DNA of 64,000 bases from Morinoia aosen (GCA_030386875.1 CM059571.1:23740355-23804354); one strand, 5' to 3'. Positions 39,788-53,081 are shown, numbered from the stretch's first letter. The notes: a model not told the origin generated them from the sequence alone. Numbers and translations are program-made.

Positions 39788-40735
39788 TCACAATTTGAGA
39801 GTCAGAGTCTTTTATACACTGGGAAAGATTTTTCCTCAGCAGAGCTCCTGAAATACAGAGAGCATTTTCTTCCAGGTTTGATGAACGATAACTAACTCAC
39901 GCATCATTCTTACGTTTGTAATTTTCTGTGGAAGAAAAATAAATAGTGCTCGTTTGTAATATTGGGTGGAAGAAATTCTACTACACTTGATTTTATCTGA
40001 GGGAGGTAAAGAGACGAGAACACGTGTCGGGCTTTCTAAATGTGGAATCTTTCTGGTACTTGAGACCAACCTATTATTTTTAAGACAAGGGTTGTGTGAT
40101 CGCATTTCTTGATTTTGCCCTTGCACACAGTTTTGGCAGAAAAGCTCATACATTTTTACGATTCCTTTGAAGATATTGAAGTATGTCTCCTCAGAATAGA
40201 CTGCAGTAGGTCAAAACGCAGTAATACTAAAGACTAAATAACCATTAATCTAGTTTTTCGTTGTGTTCTTAATGCTATAGAAAACGTGAAGGTTATGCTG
40301 ATTTTGTTTCTTATTGTTTACATGTATGAGGTTTGGAAGACAAGTACTATCAAACCAAACTTCTAAACTTTCTACTCTGTCAACGGATTTGATTGCATCA
40401 ATTCAAACCCCAGCGTAAGTTTTAACAAATTTCTGACCGTATTTTATGATCCAAAAATAATGTCCTGCGTTTTACTTGCGTTATTTCCAGGCCATTTTGA
40501 TCTTACCGTGAATCCAGGTTGTCTCGAGGAGGCTTCTTATGGTAACTTGTGTTTCTTTTGAATCAGATATCCAACTTGTCATGGCCTTGGGATGTCATCA
40601 ACATGCATTGAGAATTTTTATTTTTGCAGGCATGGAGGGAAAATTGTTCATGAAAACAAAAAATATAAGCGGTACATGGACTAAACCTTAGGGTACGCCA
40701 AAGTTATTTCATTTAAATGGTGACGTTTTATTATT
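39788..40735 (-). pseudogene. Second old relic of the 30-kb LINE family
   Basis: It aligns by eye, with many indels, to about 30120-31050, for example CTGCAGTAG(T/G)TCAA, GATCCAAAAA(C/T)AATG and AACCTTAGGGTACGCCAAA against ATCCTTGGGGAACACCAAA. That covers RT sequence from the region of the YADD box to the C-terminus. Its 5' part overlaps the region represented in 37768-37985, so the two are separate insertions. No frame is intact. Confidence 0.8.
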
Positions 40736-43700
40736 TAAGTAAAGTTTAAAATTACGGAATAGTTACCTAAAAAAAATAAAAATTGATATTGAAGCCTCCG
40801 ATTCGAAGTGACCGAAACATGAATCAAAATTTACGTAGGAAAAACATCAAACATTACAAACCTCGCGAAACTCCCTTGTGAACGAGAAAGCACATAGCAA
40901 GCGATTCTATGTTTAGTCAGAGGAAATAAGTTTTGCATGCAGGACTGTCGTTTGGTCTGAAGAAATAAATTTAAATTATTTTGATGGAATAATACTTGTC
41001 GTACTTAAGGGCGGAAGGGACACTCTTTGAACCTGAGAATACCATACAAACTGAGAAGCGCATTGATTTCAACATAATGGTTTGAAAATGATTCGTTTCG
41101 CACAGCGCTGGTACTCTCCGCATAATTGAAAGAAAATTAGATGATGTCATGTATAGTCACATTGTGGAGAAGAATCTCATCCCTAGTCCAAACCGTTTAT
41201 TTTAAGATCGCAGGTAGAGGTTAAAAAACGTTGAACACACGGCGAGGTTAACCCGCGAATGTCGAAATAAACACAAAATCAACGTTCTCCTTTGGCAAGG
41301 CAATTACCGCTCTATAATGACTTGGCCTCTCGCCATTACAATCAAACCTTACTGGCGTTTTGTGTTGAGAATTATAAGGTGACTCATTTTATGAAGATCA
41401 TTGTAGTTATTAGATGTTGCTCTTAGTGCAGGTATACTTGCTTCCTTATTGGGATATTATTGTTTCTTAAGATAATGCCATAATATGATTTTGTGTAGAC
41501 ATTCCTTGTTTTCTGTGTTCGATTTATCGGTTCTCAATGTCTTTGCTATATATTTTTTTCAGACGCATCTTCGGAATCATCTTGACTTGAGGCTGTTTGT
41601 TTAATATTGGAGCAGGTTTGTCAGATATGTTGACTTTCGAAGTTTTTGATGAATTTAATAATTTAAAACCTGGTACACCAATCACATTTGTGAAGTACTC
41701 CGTTACTGTACAATTATTGTCTCCACAACCACGTAACTGAAGAAGGGGCTGTAAGTCAGCGAGCTCATTTAAAGATACTGTAGCATCACGGTTATTGCTT
41801 CGAACAAGCTATTGAAGGAAATTATGGCAATTTTAAAGCACTTAGCTGAAGCTGCTGCGTCCTGTCTAAGGCGATTAAAAAGAGATTCCCCTGCAGTGGT
41901 ACTGCAGAAAAGACCCTACAGAATCCCTTTAGTAGTTTCAAAACGGTTTGAAAGTGTCGTACCATTTTTATACATATGAAAATGCAACAATTTTGGTATT
42001 AAATTTCAAGTGTATTTGTCCTCATCTGCAAGTTTTGGGAGACCCATGAGTTTCTGTGAGTTTTTGAATGTTGTTTTGCTACAATTTGGTAATGGAAATG
42101 AATGGTGGGATATTGGATTAGTGTGTATTCATTTACTAATACTTAGAAAAATTATTTTGGCTGGCGCAATAAATACCCGAAAATTTCGAATTTGTGATTT
42201 GAATCTAGCATCTACCGGTGATTGTAACTTTCTTCATAGCTTTTGCCTGGCGTTGTTAAAAATTAGTTCAGAGTTATTGTAGATACAAGTTCTGAAAATG
42301 ACGTTCCCGCTATAAGATCGAGAGTTTAGATTACATTATGCTGGGAAGACTAAAACAAGTTGTGGAGTATAAGGAACATATATATTGATGATGATGTACA
42401 CTCTGAGGTGGCTAGGATTGCACTGTAGTTTCAGTAGTTTCAGCTGTAACACTGCTTGCGTGAGATATTAGTTGAAATCTGCATGTATTGATAATTAATA
42501 ATAATAATTTTAGATTATGTTACGTAAACTTCTGTAAATAAGTGCAATATAATAATAAAAATATTTTCCCACCCCATTTTATGCTCCTATTAAAATGTGT
42601 CAAGGTATTTCCCCTTAATTCTGAGATAATAAGCCTCAAGCTTATAAACTTAACTTAGCCCGTACTTCAGTCTACTCTCTGATTTGAAGATATTCTGATA
42701 CGTCCTGGGATAATTCTAAGTTCTAGAAAGTGGCTTTAAACTTGGGACTTTTTGGGAGAGATTTTAATTTTTTTCAATATTTTTAAACTAATTATTTTCC
42801 TTTAACACCTTCACTGCGATATGACCTACCGGTGGGTCGTGCTTAAGTTTTTTACAGCTGCAAAACGACCCATCGATATGACTCTAGAAAATTTTTTAAC
42901 AATCGTTTTCAATTAATGGTATTTATTTTACCCATTTCATGTTCGGTATTTATAAAATTTTTAACGACTTTTGACTTTTAATTTGAGTTGGATATTGAAC
43001 TTCATCTAACCCATCGCAGTCAATGTGTTAACAAGTAAATGGCTTCGAATTGCTACGAAATCAAAAAGCGTCTGACGACTTTCTTCAAATTCTGTCAAAT
43101 TACTCGATAATTTGGTTACGTGACACTTCCGATTGGTCTTCATGTGACGGCGGCCTTAGACCCAGGTTCCACTTAGTCAGCATAGAATTTCAGAGTCGGG
43201 GTAGTTCAGCCAGCACATTCGACACACACTTGAGACTGGCGCTAGGACCAGGAAGAGACTGGCGCCAGGTAGGCCTACCCTTCTGTCTGAGAATTTCCCA
43301 TTTCTATAGCACTCTCTCACTTTATGATTTCGAGTGAGATTGATTAAAAGTTATTTCATATTGCTCAGCTCAGTAAAAATTTGGTAGGCCGTTTACTAAA
43401 AGTTCGCACTCCATACTCTAAGAAACTTATCGAAGTTGCACAGCTTTTGATCGTGGTACGCACTACGCAGCACGAATTTACGACAAGCTCATCGTTAATA
43501 CAAAAGGTTTCCTGGATCTCAGTCAAGCTTAGAAGCGCAAAATTAACTCTCTCCAATGAGCTGAGTATCGGTTGTGGTGGGTCAAGCCTGGTCAAGGTAA
43601 TAAGTATTTACATTTATAAACGTTGGCGCAGTAGTTATGTACCCACAAAGACCTCAGAACGATTATTGGAATGGAATAGTACGTAAATTTTTTTGTCTTG

Positions 43701-46700
43701 ATGACAATAACGAAAAGACAATCTAGGCTGTGATTAATGGACGTCTGGAAATTTTTTCTTGGAATACGTATTGAGTGGTCTCATTACTAAAACCAGTGCC
43801 AATGGTTTAGTTTTAAGATGCGAATTGAAAATGACAAACAACAAGCACACTGGACGCGTTTCTTTCGGCGAAGCAGAAAACAGCGCAAGATCTATATGAA
43901 GACGATGGCAGTATATGAGGGAACTTTAGTTCGTTAGCCTCTGACTTGTGCCTGTGGCCCTGGGGAGGCGAAAAAAGGAGGGGCGGAGTGGTCCATGAAG
44001 TCTGTGTTTGCTGAGAAAGCAGCGTTTTCAGAATGTTTGGAGTAAAGCATGCATTTGATACGTACCCCCCACCTTCCTTTTACCCTACCTGGAGTCCCAT
44101 AAAGAGGACGCAAAATGGAGTCTAGGTACTTAGAGCATGGACACGGTGCGGTGGAAATTCAGCGAGATTGTAGAATCCTGGACTTTAGCGAATTAAGAAG
44201 TAAGTCAATTGCAAGTATCCTGTAAGTCTGTTGATTGATACGTTCAAGTTCTCTACATCACATATTTCATTTTTTAAATATGAAATTGTTGTTTCTGCTG
44301 ACGACCAATACATTAATATCTTCTGGCTTGATTTCCGGGTTTGAAATTCTTCGGATAGTTCTTCGGGGCTCGGAATCCCTTCTTGATTAGTTCGTGGCAC
44401 GGTTGCGATGAATTTGTTTAGCGCCGTACCGAGAAGCGTGAGTCGCTGTGAGAGTTTTATTTGAACAATGCCTTTGGCCACGATCGTCGAGTTGAGTTTT
44501 GCTACAAAATCGCTGGTAATCGATTCAAGTCCGACGGTGAATCAGCGGGTGCTCAAGCCTTTTCTTCCCCTCGAACTTCACCTCACCATCCACCAGTGAA
44601 CAATTGAAATTCCACTCGTGTTTTCATTAACATAAAACCTAGAGATTTTGTTTACGAAATTGGAACTCGTGGCTTTGATCCTGGCCTGGACTACCTAAGT
44701 CTGTGAAGACTAAGAGTAGATAATTTAATTAGTTACATGATTAATTTTTTAGCTGGCAACATTGATATGGTGGCGGCACTATTTAACTCCTTAATTCATT
44801 TAAATAATCAATTATCGCGAAGAAGACGATTAATATTCATGCCATTAAGCTAACATCATTCACAATGACACAAAAGCTAGTTAGATGAAAATTTTATGAC
44901 AGGTGCAGATGTTCAACTGAAATGGCATTAATTCTTTAGTAACGGACATGTAAAAATTTTGAGTGACGTAGCGATCCTCTCATTTTTATTTATAGCTGCC
45001 AATTATTTGAATAAATGAAAACAACAGTATAAAATGAATGGAAAATGAATGGCACAAATTTTAGGCTGATTTTGAGACACACGATTTCAACGCTATCTGT
45101 TACGATTGTGTGAGGATTACTTCGATACTCTTAGTTCATTCGACCGGAAAAGCTTCAAAAGTTTTAGACAAAAAAATAATAGAAAAATTATTTAATTTCT
45201 TCTGTTGAGGGAAACGTACGAGGAATCAAAATTTGGTTTTCTATACTTTGAAATTAAGTCCCGCCCTCTGAAAAAGTTGATTAATTATTATTTAAATTTT
45301 AACTTTAGAGACAAGCAGTGTCACTTGGTCTATATTTGCATTGTGAATTTAAAAAAATTATAAGTAGCCTAAAATTTTCCTCATGAAATTGCAGTGTGGG
45401 TAAAAAATTTCTACAACTGAGTGTTAAATCATTCGAGTTTTTGCGAGTAATTAATCGAGAAATTTTATACGTATGAGTAGTTCAGGAGAGGGGTTGCATT
45501 TTCAAGCTAACTTCAAATAGAATGCTCAGTTTGGAGCACAAGAGTTCGCAAAAACGCCTTATCGGTTCCAGTAGGAACTACGTAGTGCAGAGAAATGCTG
45601 ATTCGCTCGTGTTAGATAAGCGAGCACCGAGAGCTTGCCAACTAATCGCTGCTGCCAAGAATATTGGTCGAGTCATATTGTATTCACTTAAATTAACGCG
45701 TTTTAACTTTTGGTCTATTAGCTACAGAAATTATCATGTTTAGTAAAATAGGTATAACTAGACGTTTTATTAGCTTTATTTGAGTTATGCGAAACACTTT
45801 TCTTCGATTGTGGATTCCTTCTAAAAATGAATCAACTTTAAGACTTCATCCCATAATCCTTTAAAGCCTAAGAAAACCATGCTGTTTATTTGTTAGGAAT
45901 AGCCTTAATATATTTTATTTTATAATAAATTTTTCCCTCAACCCTTTCCCCGAAGTTCTGCCGAGTGGCAGTTACTTCCTCATTTTGATGACGGTGAAAA
46001 CCTGATGCCAGAGCCCTTCGTATGACGGTGGTGGTGATGTCGGTAATATGAATGCAAAAATGGTAACGTTAAATGGTTAATATATGTTTGAGTCACGTAT
46101 TCTTTGCCCAAAATTTCCGTTATTACAGGCATCTACAGGCAACTTCTCGGACAAGAAAAAAATAATTTATTGTAAGAGAAATTTATTTAAAAATATACTC
46201 ATAAATGGGTTTCTCAACTCTCATATATCTAGAAATACGGTGCAAATAATTTGATAAAATGCTATCAACTGTACACATAATAACTGACAAGTAATTTCTC
46301 AATATCGTATGAAAAAATAAACAAAGCGCAATACATGGGGAGTTTCATGTAATTCTTGTAGGATTTATGACCACGCTTGCATTTAGCTGCTATATCAGCA
46401 CGGCAGGGCCACATGCACGCACACGCACACTCGTACAAAGCGCGTGCGCGGGAGAGAATCATTTCACAGGAGCTAAGCTAATGAAATAGCTATGAGAAAC
46501 AAAATAGCGCCGTAAATAGAGTCTTTTGGAGAAAATGGTTTATTCCATGAAAATTTAATGAATACTGCTATGATTTACGTAATACACTGATTATTTGTTA
46601 TCGTTTGAAAAGGGATTGAAAAATACACGATTAATTCCTCCATGGCGCATATGCAAGGAACTCATCCACGCTGTACACTCACCGAAACAAGCAGCTCCGC

Positions 46701-47002
46701 TGGTGATGAAAAGCCGAGAAAACAGGAGAAGGATTTATGAGGGAAACACTCCAACTTAACGAGCTTGCATTTCCCTTATTCTCTTCTGGTTTTAAAACCA
46801 TTACAATTGTAAATAATATCATTGCAATAAGAAACAATTCATAAAGCTAGTAAGAAAAGAGGAAAGTCGTCTAACGATAAAACGGTCAATGCGCCAAACA
46901 AAAATAGTGGAAATAAACAAAATTCTCCAACAGAACACAACCATTGCCTGATCAAGGGAAAAATTTATGGAACAAATTACGATAAATTGCTACAACTCAC
47001 CT
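40736..47002. other. No gene supported
   Basis: Long AT-rich stretch. ORFs of 60-101 codons on both strands lack motifs, plausible splice context or repeats. A locally GC-richer patch (43120-43290) and another (43950-44120) have no recognisable coding frame. Confidence 0.5.
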
Positions 47003-47226
47003 TACAAAGTATGGGACATGCAGCTAAGTTATCTCTGAGGAAGGCCACGTCCTCTAGGGGCGCTAACTAGGTCACATGCTTTCGTCTTACCATGCCTCGC
47101 ACTTGCAGGAACTTCAGGAGCTCCGTCTGCCCTGGAGGTTGATGGGCCTACGTACCTACTTTAAAATTCAATGTCTCCCTGCATTCCTCAATCTCTGTCT
47201 GCGTTAAGGTCTTCCGGAGTAAATTT
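47003..47226 (-). other. Exon-like island with splice signals but in-frame stops
   Basis: On the minus strand a good acceptor (CTTTTTTGTGCTTGATAG, ending 47227) precedes a GC-richer 224-bp block, which ends with a donor-like AAG|GTGAGT (47002-46997). One frame reads protein-like text (LRKTLTQTEIEECRETLNFK, later LLKFLQVRGM, LAPLEDVAFLRDN) but has TAG stops after VGT and after KHVT. All other frames are worse. It could be an untranslated or non-coding exon, a decayed exon, or old transposon sequence. Confidence 0.35.
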
Positions 47227-49458
47227 CTATCAAGCACAAAAAAGAAACATTAGGCTTGTTTGCATAAGAATTTAAGCACAAAAGAACCATCTTTCGTAGT
47301 TAGCGGTGGGATTGCGAAAATAATATCTAGAACGAGCCACAAATTGATTTGAGTTACGCAGTTTTGGGGATGAAGACACGATTGCAGAAAAAAGAATTTA
47401 CACAAATTTCTCACTATAATTCTTGAAAACAAGTATCAAAAATATGAAATAAAGATATTTCGAGTTTTTCGCGAACAACCTAACTTTGAAAATCGATCAA
47501 GGATTAATGGTCGTGATCTTCTACGACGATTTTCGAAAATATAAATCACGGGCGTCTAATGATGTTCTTTTTTGATTGTTAATCAAAGGAAATATTCAAA
47601 TGCAACCCTTCATTGGTAGCGCAAACTAGTAATATCACTAGTAGTGACAGCCAATTTGATACAACTTCATCGACAGATTTATTGTAACTACATATGACAC
47701 TTGACGACTTGAAGATGTATTGTAGTTAATTCCCAAAACGATAGCGTTAAGGCTGGGGAAAAGATAATCTTTTACATGGTATTTGACGACAGTTATTAAA
47801 ACATTAGACCAGATTGAAATAGAAGTTACCATACTAGCAGAAAACACGTCAAGAACGCGACAATTGTAGGGCCAGACGTCGCACAGAACAAGTTTGCGCA
47901 AAACGTCGATGACACCGTAGCACTGCTGCTCTACGAGGACAGAATAAAAGTTAAAAATAAAAAGCTTCACCAAAATCTGGAAGATCGTACTCCTAAGTTA
48001 CGCTAAAGAATTCACCGTGGAGACCATAAAATACTGACGAAAGTAAACTCTATAGACATATCCTGCAATCAGGAGTTCAAAAAAATTCCTCGTTTACCAG
48101 GATCGCGATATTTCCAAGATGCGCTGAAGGATACTTCCCTGCAGAGCATCAATCAGGCTTAGAGGTGTAAGCATGTCTGAAAAACTCTTATTTGGCGTAA
48201 AAATATTTTGGCTAGAGTAGATCACATCACCTAAATCTCACAATCGAAAAAACTAAGCAGCACCATAGAAATTTTAACTGAAGTCGACCTACAACGTAAA
48301 CGAAGAATTACGTATTAACGTGCCCAGCGCTGCTCACCGCCTTGCAAGTAAAATAAACTTAACTATTTCTAGTTCAATGTAGCGCATTCGACACACTTCA
48401 TATGTGCTGGTTTAAGAAAACCCAAATTCGTTAAAATATGGTTCGACCGATGTTTTACATATACCACACGTTTATATTGAATAAATTTCTTAATACCACC
48501 TCATGGGCATCATTTTAGCCCTCATTATTCGTTACTTTTTACAAGAAAATATTCAAACTCCGCAAAATAAATCTAAGAAAGAAAATTCAAGTATCCACCC
48601 ACAGTTTCGATGAAACGTGTTTGCGTAAGGTGGGAATCGTTAATACCAAATTCCTCGTCTAATATAGCGTACGCAACAACATGTTTTATTCCACAATTTC
48701 CAAATTGCCTTTTAGCGTTGGGGCCATGGTTGTCGGCTTAGGGTTGGGTTAGGTTAGGCTAGAGGGTTGGAGCCGTAGTCGTAGGTTTAGGGTTCTGTTT
48801 TACGCATCCTATCTAAAGCACAGACATTTTCAGAGTTAGCAAGATATAACTATGGGCGCCTGCTTGTCGAGGGCATCTTATTGTGCTCGTACTATAAATA
48901 CACGTTTAAATCGGCACCCTTCGAGAAGCCCACACAGAACTAGGTAGATGCAAGTTTTGAGCTGAATCAAACTAAACTTAATAAACATGGTAAATCCTCA
49001 CGCACACAAGAAAGCAAATGTTAGCTGTACATAAAATCTTAATAATGTTTTCATTTCTGAGACAAATAGCATAGAATAAAGAAATGGATATGGTTATTCA
49101 TATTATGTTGCCCCAAAAATAGGTCTCTTATAAGCGTGTAAATAACGATATAAGTCATGGAGTTACACAGAAAAGTCGAAAGTATAAAACGCATATTTGA
49201 AGAGTTCTCACTACATTAATACAGCAGCAATTTATTGATTTATTGCTATCTGCAGCTAAAAAATAGGGAACTTGTAAATTCTGACTAAGGAAAGTACACG
49301 ATATGAAGGTCGTGTACCTTCGACAGCATCTTCATGTGATTGAGCAAAATATATGAAACACATTTCACGAGAAAGACTGTGGCTAATTACAAACATTTTT
49401 ACAACCCAGATCACGTAATCGATTATTTACCTAGTTACATAACAAAAACACTCATTTT
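47227..49458. other. No gene seen; short telomere-like patch
   Basis: The 111-codon minus ORF at 47638-47973 has no recognisable features. Around 48737-48770 a short run, TTAGGGTTGGGTTAGGTTAGG, is reminiscent of the insect TTAGG telomere repeat but is too short and degenerate to be more than an interstitial trace. Confidence 0.45.
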
Positions 49459-50224
49459 GGTTAATGTTAAGGAGATGCAACTAATCAGTTTTCGAAATTT
49501 TGTTGCTTGTATCATGGTAATAACATCGAAATAAACAACTTTTCATCTATACACTTTTTAGGGGAAATGACTATTTAACGAGTTATAGCGGTAAATCACT
49601 TACCGCAACTCTAGTGTTCGAGGAGGGAAGAAATTGTTCGGAGGGAAGACTACAATGGACTCTCCCTTCCGACGCGCTCGAATGATCGAGCGCATTCCAG
49701 CCAACAAAGACGAAAGTTAACATACCGCTGTAACTCGTTATTTTTGGGTGATAACCTCTATTGAGTTATTAACTAAAAGATCTTAGAAGTGGGTTCAGGC
49801 TCCGCGGGGTCGGCTAATGAAAAATTACAAAGTATCCAAACGTACTCTAACAGCTCAACTGGAACTGCTTTGGAATACGAAACTAAACCTACCGCTATAA
49901 CTCGTAAAATACTCGTTTGCCGCGAAAAGTGTATAGAAGAAAAGTAGGGTAATTCATCAAACATCGAACAGAAACCACGTGTGTCTAGAAACAACCTTCA
50001 TAAATCGGTAACTTTTGCTCTGAATAACTGTTGCGGGCCTCAAGATTATTCTTGAACAGTTGCTTTCTTGTTCTGTGATGTCGCTTTAAAGACAACGTAG
50101 ATTGTTGGAATTTATTTATTGTTCTAAAAATCGAATTCTTTAATAACATAATTTCATCAATATCGAACATGAATCGAACAAGAATTTTGATTCGAACAGG
50201 ATGGTTTGTCAATTAGTTCTATTC

Positions 50225-50465
50225 GTATGGAACATTTGTTAGACTATTAGCACGCCACGTATGGTTTTTCTATTAGTACGCCTCGTATATTTTGTCCATT
50301 AAGATGCCTCGTATGGTCTATCTATTTGTACACCTCTGATAGTTTGTCTATTAGTACACCTCGTATAGTTTGTCAATTATTACGCCTCATATGGCTTTTC
50401 TATTTGTACACCTCTGATGGTTTGTCAATTAGTACTCCTCGTATGGAACTTTTGTTTTAGGACGT
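50225..50465. repeat. Minisatellite of ~26-bp units, about eight or nine copies
   Basis: Units such as TACGCCTCGTATATTTTGTC and TACACCTCTGATGGTTTGTC follow one another with a period of 25-28 bp. Two unit variants (CTCGTATGG and CTCTGATGG types) partly alternate. It lies within the TIR element. Confidence 0.85.
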
Positions 50466-50586
50466 CCTATATTAAGAAACTTTTTAAAACCCAATATGTT
50501 GACATGTATCTCATGTGGCTACTTGGAAAATAAACGTTTTTCTTTCATTCTTTTTTTTCTTTGGTGCACTGGATTTTCTTGGAAAT

Positions 50587-50885
50587 GCTCGCGGTGGCAC
50601 AGCGGTTAAGGGATCGGACTTGTATGTTGGAGTCGCGGGTTCGTATCCCGGCGCTGGCGCTGCGATTTTCCCCGTTGGGTATAAGGGAAAGCTCAAGCAC
50701 AATACCCCACTCGACCCAGGTGTCGGAAATGGGTACCGGCTTTACGGGGGTACCGTCATGGTGTCCTATATATAGTGTTAGTTATAAGACATTTGAAAAA
50801 CCAATGCTTAAGATCATTTGTATCAGGCTTGATTGGAAATAAAGCATCCCAAAGATGCCGATGTTTGTTTTGTTTGTTTGTTTGA
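50587..50885 (+). mobile_element. tRNA-derived SINE
   Basis: The head resembles a tRNA gene with a Pol III A box (TGGCACAGCGG, 50595-50605) and B box (GGTTCGTATCC, 50638-50648) at normal spacing. A ~200-bp unrelated body follows, then a (TTTG)n tail (about 50862-50885). The tail suggests mobilisation by a LINE with a similar 3' end. GAAAT occurs on both sides and may be part of the target duplication. It is not an intact tRNA gene because the acceptor stem is not maintained. The overlapping plus ORFs are not supported. Confidence 0.85.
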
Positions 50886-52012
50886 AATAACTGTCTCATT
50901 ACTTATTTTCAAGATGCATTTGAATGGAGAGTTATCAAAATTTGAATATGATGTCGATGTTTCATTTGCAGTGTTTGTTGAACCATCATTGTGATCATCA
51001 ACCTGTGTGACCTTTTATGGAGTAGAGTGTAAAGCACTCGTCAATGAATTATTATTGATGCTTGCATCAATTTTCTTGGCAAAGGATTGATCATCAGTAC
51101 ATGTAGCCAGACGAATCATTGATGATCTTGAGGGCCTTGGAACACCAGCAGCTGATTGGTAGCCCCTCACCAGAATTCCCATCTTCAACTATTCAATGTT
51201 ATCACCAAGCGTTAATACAATATTTTAATGAAATAAAACAGGCGTTCAATAGATCGATTCAGTTATTTAAAAGAATTAAGAATCGAAAAGCCTTGTTCGA
51301 GGCATAAATTCATGATTTCTAAGGAATTTTGATTCGAACACCTTTGTTCAGTATTTAATACTGACATGAAAAAGGAACTGAATGTCGAACATGGAATAAT
51401 TATCAAGTTTTTGGCTGAAAAGAAAAAAATACAGTAACAGAACATCATATGACAACACTACTCTCTAGTTATGACGGGAGGTCGACGGTGACCCAACAAC
51501 AATTAAACCGTCGCAATTTTCCCGAGGTGCGTAAGATTTTTCGAGTGAAAAAATTCGACCAATTTGTAAGGGTCGTACAGAAAATGTGTTCGTAACCGCT
51601 GGTAGCAGTTTGCAGCTCACAGAAATGAGTTCTTATCACTAAAATAGGAGTTTTAGATGTAAGATCACTGGCACTGAGCAAGTTTGGATGCTTACTAAAT
51701 TTATTACGCGCATATTTCCAAAGTTGTTCGATAATCAGTTCAGTTCGATATTTGATGAATTACCCTAGTTTATTTTGATGCTATTAACATGATTCAAGCA
51801 ACAAAAATTCGAAAATCGATTAGTAGCGGTTTATTCGAGCGCGTTCCAGTCATCAAAGATGAAAATTAACATACCGCTATAACTCGTTAATACTTATTTG
51901 CCCCAAAAGTGCGTAGAATAAAATTTGCTTATTTTGATGTAATTACCATGATACAGGCAACAAAATTTCGAAAATCGATTAGTTGCATCTCCTTAACATT
52001 AACCCTCATTGT

Positions 52013-52573
52013 TAGGAACGTTGTTTTTTTTACTCGAATAAATTTTTAGAAAATAGTTTCTAGCAACTCGGAACGTTTCACGTCTTTCAGATAGGTCACT
52101 TTTAGTCTTATACTTACCACTTACATAACAAGTATGAAGGCCATAATTTAGTTCCCTTTTCCTATTCGAAGCTTTACTTATAGGACGTAAATATAATTTA
52201 CACACAGCTAAAAACATCAAAAACGAATTTTCAATTCAACTCCAAATACTCAAGTCTGTTGTCGGCACGTTGCAGTGGAATCATTCCTATGTATCATACA
52301 GCGCAGTAATATCAAATCATAACAAAAAATCAAATTAACTGGAAAAATGCTGCGGATAAAACTATAATCCGATTTCAAAATACCAATTTGTGCTTTGGAC
52401 GCGTTTTTTCTAAAGTATCGCAGACGTTCGGAGAAATCATTGCGAACAAATAAACTTTTTGAAATATAATTTACAATCGCGGCAGATAAAGATTGAACAC
52501 TGCAATCCTTTTCATTTTGTTACATTCTTGAAACAAAGGGCGAAATACTGTAGAATGGGATTTAATTTTATCG
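52013..52573. other. 3' flank of the host gene; no polyadenylation signal identified
   Basis: Downstream of the minus-strand stop at 52574 the sequence is AT-rich and probably includes the 3' untranslated region. I did not find a canonical AATAAA on the minus strand here. Confidence 0.4.
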
Positions 52574-53081
52574 TCATTCAATGACTGGTTTTAGGCTGCT
52601 CAGACACGGGCGGACGATGTCACAAGACACGGTTTTTCCTGCCCGCGCCTTCACCACTTTACTCGTCTGCTTCTCATTCGAGTCAGGGGCATCGAAATCC
52701 ATCCAGAACTGATTTGCTTCTATCTCAGGGGATAGTTCTCCTCCAAGCATTTTTTCGTTCTGATAACAGGTAACGTTGTTCTCCAGAAGGCTTTGGAGAT
52801 GGAGGTCTTCTTCAGTCATCCTAGGGGTGACTGCAACAAGAGCGGGAGAAGGCGATCTGTCTGTGGTAGGGGATGTTTTTTTCGTCGCCGGTCTGGTGAC
52901 TGTGTAAATATTACCAAGAAATACGTAGTGTTCTTTGAAGTTTTCTTTGGGCTGGTCCGATGAGCTGGCGTCGTCGCTAGGAGATTCCAAGTCGCCGACG
53001 TCGGGCATCAGACGATCTAGGGGACCTTCCTCGACTTGCTGAGGAGACTCGGGTGATCTCGAGTTGAGCAAGTAGTCCATT
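52574..53081 (-). CDS. Unidentified host protein, 3'-terminal coding exon
   Basis: On the minus strand a strong acceptor (polypyrimidine CTACTTTTTAACTGTTTACC, then TTCCAACAG) precedes the exon at 53081. The first base completes an AG|A codon from the exon at 58880. The frame then runs MDYLLNSRSPESPQQ to the stop after SLKPVIE, about 168 residues. The piece is acidic and Ser/Pro-rich with several SP sites, so it is probably largely disordered. More ordered patches are FKEHYVFLGNIYTV, MTEEDLHLQSLLENNVTCYQ and ANQFWMDFD. I do not recognise the family. The ATG right after the acceptor is in phase but is probably internal. Matching phase at three exons is the main evidence that it is real. Confidence 0.75.

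Larger units (their letters stand above)
49459..52004. mobile_element. 2.5-kb non-autonomous element with long terminal inverted repeats
   Basis: The left end, GGTTAATGTTAAGGAGATGC, has its reverse complement at the right end (GCATCTCCTTAACATTAACC, 51985-52004). The inverted similarity continues inward for roughly 150 bp, including the GTTTTCGAAATTTTGTTGC, TATCATGGTAAT and AACGAGTTATAGCGGTA blocks. The flanks form an 8-bp target duplication with one mismatch (CTCATTTT 49451-49458; CTCATTGT 52005-52012). An 8-bp duplication suits hAT-like or related DNA transposons. No transposase ORF is present. The interior repeats parts of the ends (for example near 49885 and 51730-51850) and holds a minisatellite and a SINE. 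The superfamily is not assigned. Confidence 0.8.

Noticed and set aside
44185-44481. 98-codon minus-strand ORF with balanced composition.
   Set aside because: No motif, no splice context and no neighbouring exons; it could be chance or an old repeat.
50587-50660. tRNA gene (A and B boxes present).
   Set aside because: The acceptor stem does not close and the sequence continues into a SINE body with a TTTG tail.
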